In this document: one piece after another, positions 5,946-10,295 of the stretch
Layout of the letters: every line of letters begins with the position of its first letter
How positions within the stretch are numbered: the stretch's first letter is position 1
Notes under the pieces: model-generated
Told to the model about the DNA's origin: nothing
Seen by the model: only the letters and a program-made list of their open reading frames with translations
Database searches by the model: none
From: an uncultured Slackia sp.
Lineage (GTDB): Bacteria; Actinomycetota; Coriobacteriia; Coriobacteriales; Eggerthellaceae
Direction: 5' to 3'
Assembly (NCBI GenBank): GCA_900553655.1
Contig: USEQ01000019.1
Span: forward strand, 1 to 10,295
DNA length: 10,295 nt
Program-made: the position numbers and the translations under genes

Positions 5946-7580
5946 ATGCGCGGTTTCGTTTCGAGAATCGCAGCGGTGTCTGCGTGCGGTTTCGGACTGT
6001 CAAAGGCGGCAACATCCATCGGATACCTGTCGGCGATGGGGTCCGTTACGCGTAATGTGGGTTTTGTGACCGAATTATGGTTCATGCTCGCAAGCGAGGT
6101 GGTCTCGCTTGTTTTCGCCATCGTGGTGGCTTCTTTGGCCGCTCGCGGTCACCTTCGTCCGCGCTCCATTCCCCAGTGGCAGGCTTTGCTGGTGTTTTTC
6201 GCGGGATTCCTCCTGAGTTCATCGGGCGTGCTCGCGCCTGTTCCCGAGCCGTATTCTGCGGCGCTGCTCGGCTGCATATACGGTGTCGCGTCTTTTCTGT
6301 TCTGCATAACGTGGATGGAAGAATTCGCCTATCAAGATCCGTCGGATTCTCATAAGAGCATGGTGGCGGGACTTTGCATCCAAACGGCTCTCGTCGTTGC
6401 GGTGTCGATGCTTCCCGGGGGTGTGTTGGCTTTCGTCGCCATGGCGTCCGCGTTTGTTTCCGTGCTGTGCCATTTCGATATTGTTATGCGTAAGACGGGC
6501 GTTTTGGGCGAGGACGCGCACGGCGAGCGCTCTTCCGCGTGCGAGGTTTTCGAGCCCGTGACAGCACGTGCGTTCGTTGCGAAGTTCGGTACTGCATTTG
6601 CCTGCCTTTTCGTGCTGGTGGGCGTTGTGGGTATTTTGCATACATCGGTTCTTGGATCGTCATTTGAGCATATCGTCGGCGGGGTGTCTATGTGGATTCC
6701 TCTTGCCTTTGCTACGGTTGTCACGGCGGTTGCCGGCTTGGCGGCGTTGCGTCTGCCCGATCCCACGTCGGTGTATAAGGCCGTGCTGCCCGTCATGCTG
6801 GCGTTGCTGACGCTGCTTCCGTTTGTGGGCGACTATCTCGGGTCGCTTGCAGGCGGTGCCATGATTGCTTGCTACGACGTGTGCGGCATGCTGTTCCTCT
6901 TCTTCATTGTGGACGCGGCGCATGGGCACCGTCAGCAAAGCTACCTGCTTTCGAGTGTGTACATGGGCGGGTCGAACGGGTTTCTGGCGTTGGGTCTTGG
7001 CATAGGGCTGCTCGTCAACTATCTGAGCGGTGATTACGACATCTCTCTCATGACGTTGCTTGCTTTCGTCGCCATCTATCCTTTGTGCATTGCATTCGTT
7101 ATGGTCATGCGTCGCAGCATGCGTGGTGTACGGCCAGCCGCTGATGGGGCCGGCCTTGGAGGGCGGGCTCAGGTGCAGCGCCTCGTAAAGGACGTAAAGC
7201 CTTCCTCCGAAATCGTGCAGGGACGGCACGAGCAAACGCACGGGGAAGGTTCGTGCGGAGGCGAAGGCGCATTCGAGAACGCCTCCGGCTTTTCTGATGC
7301 GGCGGCGTCGATTTCCGAAGATCGAAGCGAGGTCTTTCCGATCGAGCCCGATTGGGAGGCGGCCTTGCATTCGTTTGCCGAACGCTACGGGCTCACGAAG
7401 CGCGAAACGGAGATATGCTCGTATCTTGTGCGCGGTCGTTCCGCAAAGCGTATTGCCGACGAGCTTTTCATTTCCGAAAACACCGTGTGGACGCATACGA
7501 AGAACGTATACGCCAAAACGAAGGTGTCGGGCAAAGACGACCTCATGAACCTTTTCGAAGACGAAGCGTTCGGACGATAA
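5946..7580 (+). CDS. LuxR-family regulator with a polytopic membrane N-terminal domain
   Basis: The N-terminal ~390 residues contain about eleven or twelve hydrophobic segments, resembling a transporter fold without an obvious transport motif. A polar, Gly/Ser/Glu-rich linker (about 400-470) follows. Residues 483-544 form a LuxR helix-turn-helix: LTKRETEICSYLVRG, then KRIADELFISENTVWTHTKNVYAK, given here only as its key parts (RETEI, SENTV, HTKN). Such membrane LuxR proteins are abundant in Eggerthellaceae and are often found beside reductase genes. I infer that it senses a small molecule at the membrane and controls the divergent flavoprotein. The start at 5946 was preferred over an ATG at 5919 because GGGGAGGGG stands just before it, and the 5919 ATG overlaps a -10-like TACAAT. 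No receiver domain is present. Confidence 0.87.
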   Translation: MRGFVSRIAAVSACGFGLSKAATSIGYLSAMGSVTRNVGFVTELWFMLASEVVSLVFAIVVASLAARGHLRPRSIPQWQALLVFFAGFLLSSSGVLAPVPEPYSAALLGCIYGVASFLFCITWMEEFAYQDPSDSHKSMVAGLCIQTALVVAVSMLPGGVLAFVAMASAFVSVLCHFDIVMRKTGVLGEDAHGERSSACEVFEPVTARAFVAKFGTAFACLFVLVGVVGILHTSVLGSSFEHIVGGVSMWIPLAFATVVTAVAGLAALRLPDPTSVYKAVLPVMLALLTLLPFVGDYLGSLAGGAMIACYDVCGMLFLFFIVDAAHGHRQQSYLLSSVYMGGSNGFLALGLGIGLLVNYLSGDYDISLMTLLAFVAIYPLCIAFVMVMRRSMRGVRPAADGAGLGGRAQVQRLVKDVKPSSEIVQGRHEQTHGEGSCGGEGAFENASGFSDAAASISEDRSEVFPIEPDWEAALHSFAERYGLTKRETEICSYLVRGRSAKRIADELFISENTVWTHTKNVYAKTKVSGKDDLMNLFEDEAFGR

Positions 7581-7603
7581 AGCGCCGTCTATCGAGCCAT
7601 GGT

Positions 7604-7622
7604 GTCTTTCGGTCGGAGAGAC
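7604..7622 (+). terminator. Weak candidate terminator after the LuxR gene
   Basis: GTCTTTC (7604-7610) pairs with GAGAGAC (7616-7622) over a 5-base loop, with one G-U pair. It is followed by only three T residues. It begins 24 bases past the LuxR stop. Short stem and short T-run make it doubtful. Confidence 0.3.
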
Positions 7623-7684
7623 TTTAGGCGGGAAACGTCGGCCTTGGGCGGAACCTTTGCTCGATGCCCGTTCGTGTCGAACGC

Positions 7685-7690
7685 TACAAT
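7685..7690 (+). promoter_or_regulatory. -10 box (TACAAT) for the small coiled-coil gene
   Basis: TACAAT lies 39 bases before the ATG at 7730, five of six consensus bases. No good -35 box is found 16-18 bp upstream, so the promoter would be weak or activator-dependent. Confidence 0.35.
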
Positions 7691-7729
7691 ACAAAGCCAA
7701 GCCGCATACCTGCAATGAAAGGAACGTTT

Positions 7730-7987
7730 ATGAAGCGTCTGACTTCCCGCGCTGCCGACGGCACGGCTTCGGTCGATCCCTCTATGGTTGACGAGGCCAT
7801 TCGTCGCCTAGCCGCATACGAAGACATGCATGATGACCTCGAGGCAAGGCTTGCCGATCTTGAGGAGGCTGTTGCCGAGCGGAAAGCGGCAGGTACGCTG
7901 AATGCTTCCACAGGCAATCAGCTTATTGCGCAGAAGGTTGCTCTTAAGACTACTATCGGCATGTTCGATATCTACGGAATCGAATAA
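7730..7987 (+). CDS. Small coiled-coil protein with a phage-like N-terminus (85 aa)
   Basis: The function is unknown. The start MKRLTSR, followed about 17 residues later by AIRRLAAYED (23-32), resembles small hypothetical proteins found in many phages and prophages (typically MKRLTxR ... RLAAYEDTG). The rest, about residues 33-52, is a heptad-like run of Leu, Ala and charged residues (DLEARLADLEEAVAERK), so a coiled-coil is likely. The C-terminus ends MFDIYGIE. The ATG at 7730 was chosen because GAAAGGAACG stands just before it; an upstream in-frame GTG or ATG would make up to 107 residues but without a better site. It stands alone between two intergenic gaps and has no phage genes next to it, so it may be a domesticated or left-over gene. 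Confidence 0.6.
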   Translation: MKRLTSRAADGTASVDPSMVDEAIRRLAAYEDMHDDLEARLADLEEAVAERKAAGTLNASTGNQLIAQKVALKTTIGMFDIYGIE

Positions 7988-8090
7988 GGCGCAAGTTCGC
8001 TTTGCCTCGGTTGCGGATTTCCTATTCCGCCTGAGATGCCTCGTTGCTTTCCGGCTCATGGTTCAGTTTTCAAAACCTTGCTTACATATG

Positions 8091-8149
8091 TGAGGGGTTG
8101 GAGAAGGCGATCGTGTGCTTGGTGCCTTGACGTTGTCTCGCACCCCTCA
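8091..8149. repeat. 8-bp inverted repeat in the leader of the AAA+ gene
   Basis: TGAGGGGT (8091-8098) and ACCCCTCA (8142-8149) are perfect complements 43 bases apart. They lie in the 190-bp gap before the AAA+ gene (7988-8177), in which I see no convincing gene or promoter. A short palindrome, GTTTTCAAAAC, lies upstream near 8065-8077. The repeat could be chance. Confidence 0.25.
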
Positions 8150-8177
8150 GCGGATGATTGCGTTCGAGAGGGGTTTT

Positions 8178-9475
8178 ATGCGGATCTACGTGGTTGAGAT
8201 TTCTTCGTCATACGCTGAAAGGGAAGTTTCGGGCAGCTTTATGAGTTCTCGCAAGCCTCTTTATCGCGAGATGGACAAGCGATGTTGCATTTCATGCTGT
8301 CCGATGGAGCGCATGCTGCGTGTTCCCTTGTTTACCGTCATCGTGTTCAACAGGCCGTTCGTTGATAATACGGAGTATGTGAAATACTGCGTTGCCCGTG
8401 CATGCCACATCTGGGAATTCTCATACGACGACCGTCTCAAGGAGCATCTCAAGGTCAGGGAGGCCACGGCGAAGGAGGCGCTTGACTCGCCGCGTTGCGA
8501 GGTTCCCTTCGATCTTCTGATGGATGCCTTGAGCGAGGCGAAAAGGCTTCCCTCTTCGCATGTATACCGCTTGCGGTTCTCTCCTTTGATGAAAGAATCC
8601 CATGCCGTGTTTCGTCACGGAACGGCTTTCGAATGGCTCAATGAAAACCTCTCGACGCGCTCTCCGACAACGTATTGGTCATCGAATATGGCGAGGGCGT
8701 AAATGACGATGATTTCGACTTCGACCTCTACCGTATGTTCATGCATACCATTGAGATGTTGAATGATTCTCTCGACTCCGTGCAGGTTGTGTTTCTTCTT
8801 CCCTTCGGAAGCGATTTTCTCCAAGAGCGCATCCGTCGTGCGTTCATGGCTCCGCTTGTTACAATTGCCCGTTCGAAGGGAACGGCGGCCTGGCGCCAGT
8901 GCGATGCTTCCGAGAGGTTGGTCGAATTGGCGCGAGCTTCGGATGTCGAGACGAATTCGTCGTTGGAATCGCTGCTTGAGCGCTATCGGTGCAATCGAGT
9001 CGAAAAGCCTATCGAAGGCGTGTTTTCCGACTGGGTGGCCCTCGAACGGACGCGTCGGGGTTTTCCCGCGTACGCATCAAGCTTTGAAAGGTTCTATCAG
9101 CCATCGAACGCGGCCGACGATGCCTATTCCCGTCTGGACGGCCTGGTGGGTCTTGAGAAGCCCAAGAGGCTTGTCCGCGAAATCGTCGGAAGGCTCCGTA
9201 TGAACAGGTTCCTTGCTCAGCATTCCCTTCCCGTTCGGCCGTTTTCGATGCGTATGATTTTCTCAGGCTCGCCAGGCACGGGAAAGACCGAGGTGGCGCG
9301 ATTGTACGGAGGAATTCTTCGTATAGAAGGCGTCTTGCCAGAAGGACGCCTGATGGTCATTTCCGGCTCGGATGTTACTCCTGGTTTTGAGAGAATCTTT
9401 GCACGCGCAAAAGGCTCGGTTCTTTTCATCGACGAAGCCTACTCCATAACCTCGTCTGTCGGATTTGTTTCGTAA
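8178..9475 (+). pseudogene. AAA+ ATPase gene (CbbX/CfxQ/SpoVK type), frameshifted and truncated
   Basis: Two frames together encode one protein. The first (8178-8702) starts with ATG after GAGAGGGG and breaks at CCTCTCG (8648-8654): removing two bases there joins NENL to DALSDNVLVIE in the second frame (to 9475). The C-terminal half is a clear AAA+ domain with Walker A GSPGTGKTEVARL and Walker B SVLFIDEAYSI. The stop follows Walker B almost at once, so sensor 1, sensor 2 and the arginine finger are missing. The usual YVGxT pore-loop stretch between the Walker motifs is also shorter by about eight residues. The first half has VLVIEYGE followed by a sensor-like VQVVFLLPFGSD, so it may be a degenerate first AAA domain. 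No functional ATPase can be made from this reading. A sequencing error at 8650 is possible but would not restore the C-terminus. Confidence 0.7.
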
Positions 9476-9569
9476 TCGCGCGTATGTCATGTTTAGCGAA
9501 GCGGTGTCGGGTTTCCCGGCGCCCGCTCGTGCTTTCTCTGCGGGTCGTTCGTCGAGCTTCGTTGCGTAA
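9459..9569 (+). other. Possible decayed continuation of the AAA+ gene in the +1 frame
   Basis: Shifting by one base near 9459 reads SDLFRNRAYVMFSEAV and stays open to a TAA at 9567-9569. This pattern loosely resembles the D-x-FG-x-EA helix that follows Walker B in this family. It may be a remnant beyond a second frameshift. The likeness is weak. Confidence 0.25.
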
Positions 9570-9594
9570 GCGTGCGTTTGCACGCGGGTATAAT
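9570..9594 (+). promoter_or_regulatory. Promoter region of glpK with an overlapping palindrome
   Basis: A perfect TATAAT (9589-9594) lies 83 bases before the glpK ATG. No -35 box with 16-18 bp spacing is evident. Directly upstream is the perfect inverted repeat GCGTGC-GTTT-GCACGC (9570-9585), placed in the promoter spacer where a repressor or activator would bind. It could equally be a small hairpin left from the decayed gene upstream. Confidence 0.45.
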
Positions 9595-9676
9595 CGAATG
9601 GAAGCTCTTAGATCGCCGCCGTATGAAGCGTGCAAGCGGGATGCGACGGCCAGATTCGTACGGACGGTGAATCGTC

Positions 9677-10295
9677 ATGGAGAAGAAATACATCTTGGCG
9701 CTCGACCAGGGCACAACGTCTTCGCGGGCGCTTGTTTTCGATAAGCAAGGTCGCATCCACGGCTCGGCGCAGCATTCTTTTCGCCAGATATATCCTCAGC
9801 CGGGATGGGTCGAGCACGATCCGCGCGAAATAGCATCGTCTCAGCTCGGCGTCATGGTAGAGGCGATGGTTTCCAGCAGCGTTTCGCCCGATGAGATAGA
9901 TTCTATCGGCATCACCAACCAGCGCGAGACCACCATTGTGTGGGACAGGCGCACCGGCAAGCCGATTTGCAACGCCATTGTCTGGCAATGCCGCCGCACA
10001 GCTTCTCTTGTGGAGACTCTGTGCGGCGATTCCTCGGTGGCCGCCATGGTCAGAAAGAAGACCGGACTTATTCCCGACGCCTATTTCTCGGCGAGCAAAA
10101 TCAGGTGGATTCTCGATCACGTGGAAGGGGCGCGCAACCTCGCCGAAGAGGGCCGCCTTGCGTTCGGCACGGTCGATTCATGGCTTATCTGGTGCCTAAC
10201 CAGCGGATCGGTGCATGCGACCGACGTCACCAATGCAAGCCGCACCATGCTGTTCAACATCCATACGGGCCAATGGGACAACGAGCTGCTCGACC
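9677..10295 (+). CDS. glpK: Glycerol kinase, 5' part (runs off the window)
   Basis: Glycerol kinase phosphorylates glycerol with ATP to sn-glycerol 3-phosphate in the cytoplasm, the first step of glycerol use, and belongs to the FGGY carbohydrate kinases. The visible 206 residues match the family closely: the phosphate-binding [14 protein letters not shown] near the N-terminus, the glycerol-binding NQRET (Arg-Glu), Trp in AIVWQCRRT, Tyr in [13 protein letters not shown], then [10 protein letters not shown] and [11 protein letters not shown]. The catalytic base Asp and the second domain lie past the window edge. The ATG at 9677 has a modest ribosome binding site, GGTGA, six bases upstream, and fits the normal N-terminus ([14 protein letters not shown]). 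Its upstream neighbour is a decayed gene, so glpK begins its own transcription unit. No glpF or glpA is visible within the window. Confidence 0.96.
   Translation, partial: MEKKYILALDQGTTSSRALVFDKQGRIHGSAQHSFRQIYPQPGWVEHDPREIASSQLGVMVEAMVSSSVSPDEIDSIGITNQRETTIVWDRRTGKPICNAIVWQCRRTASLVETLCGDSSVAAMVRKKTGLIPDAYFSASKIRWILDHVEGARNLAEEGRLAFGTVDSWLIWCLTSGSVHATDVTNASRTMLFNIHTGQWDNELLD

Noticed and set aside
8123..8158. TTGACG near 8127 as a promoter for the AAA+ gene
   Set aside because: No acceptable -10 box is found 16-18 bp downstream.
8640..8702. Programmed -1 frameshift joining the two AAA+ frames
   Set aside because: There is no X XXY YYZ slippery heptamer in the right frame, and the CT repeat is too short to be a phase-variation tract; the truncation further downstream also argues for decay.

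Overview
The window looks like chromosomal DNA from a high-GC anaerobic actinobacterium, most likely the class Coriobacteriia and probably the family Eggerthellaceae. This is inferred from gene content. The best markers are a Tat-exported FMN/FAD reductase-type flavoprotein paired divergently with a LuxR regulator whose N-terminal half is a polytopic membrane domain, an arrangement common in that family. An AKR/ferredoxin fusion and a serine lipase of the lysophospholipase type fit the same setting. No tRNA, rRNA, CRISPR array or insertion sequence was seen.

Layout. Positions 1-1454 (+) hold the end of an unrecognised Cys-rich protein, a possible 34-aa overlapping ORF and a compact A24 prepilin peptidase. 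A minus-strand aldo/keto reductase with a C-terminal ferredoxin domain (1489-2616) converges on the peptidase. An in-frame TGA cuts its second Fe-S motif off from the rest. Its promoter has a 19-bp spacer filled by an imperfect dyad, the classic MerR-family architecture. Diverging from it is an alpha/beta hydrolase (2747-3691), which ends at a 14-bp perfect hairpin. On the far side of the hairpin is the 636-aa flavoprotein (3774-5684, -). Across a 261-bp regulatory gap lies the membrane LuxR regulator (5946-7580, +).

The right third holds a small phage-like coiled-coil protein (7730-7987) and a decaying AAA+ ATPase gene of the CbbX/SpoVK type (8178-9475, plus a possible remnant to 9569). It ends with the 5' part of glpK (from 9677), which runs off the window.

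How the genes may work together. The flavoprotein and the divergent LuxR protein probably form a substrate-sensing and anaerobic-respiration module: the regulator would sense a small molecule or redox signal at the membrane and switch on a reductase outside the membrane. The flavoprotein has both the FMN-attachment and FAD-binding motifs but lacks the usual fumarate/urocanate catalytic residues, so its substrate is open. The most notable points are the TGA-interrupted AKR, the MerR-type promoter without a merR gene in view, the orphan-substrate flavoprotein, and the frameshifted AAA+ gene with its possible degenerate first AAA domain.
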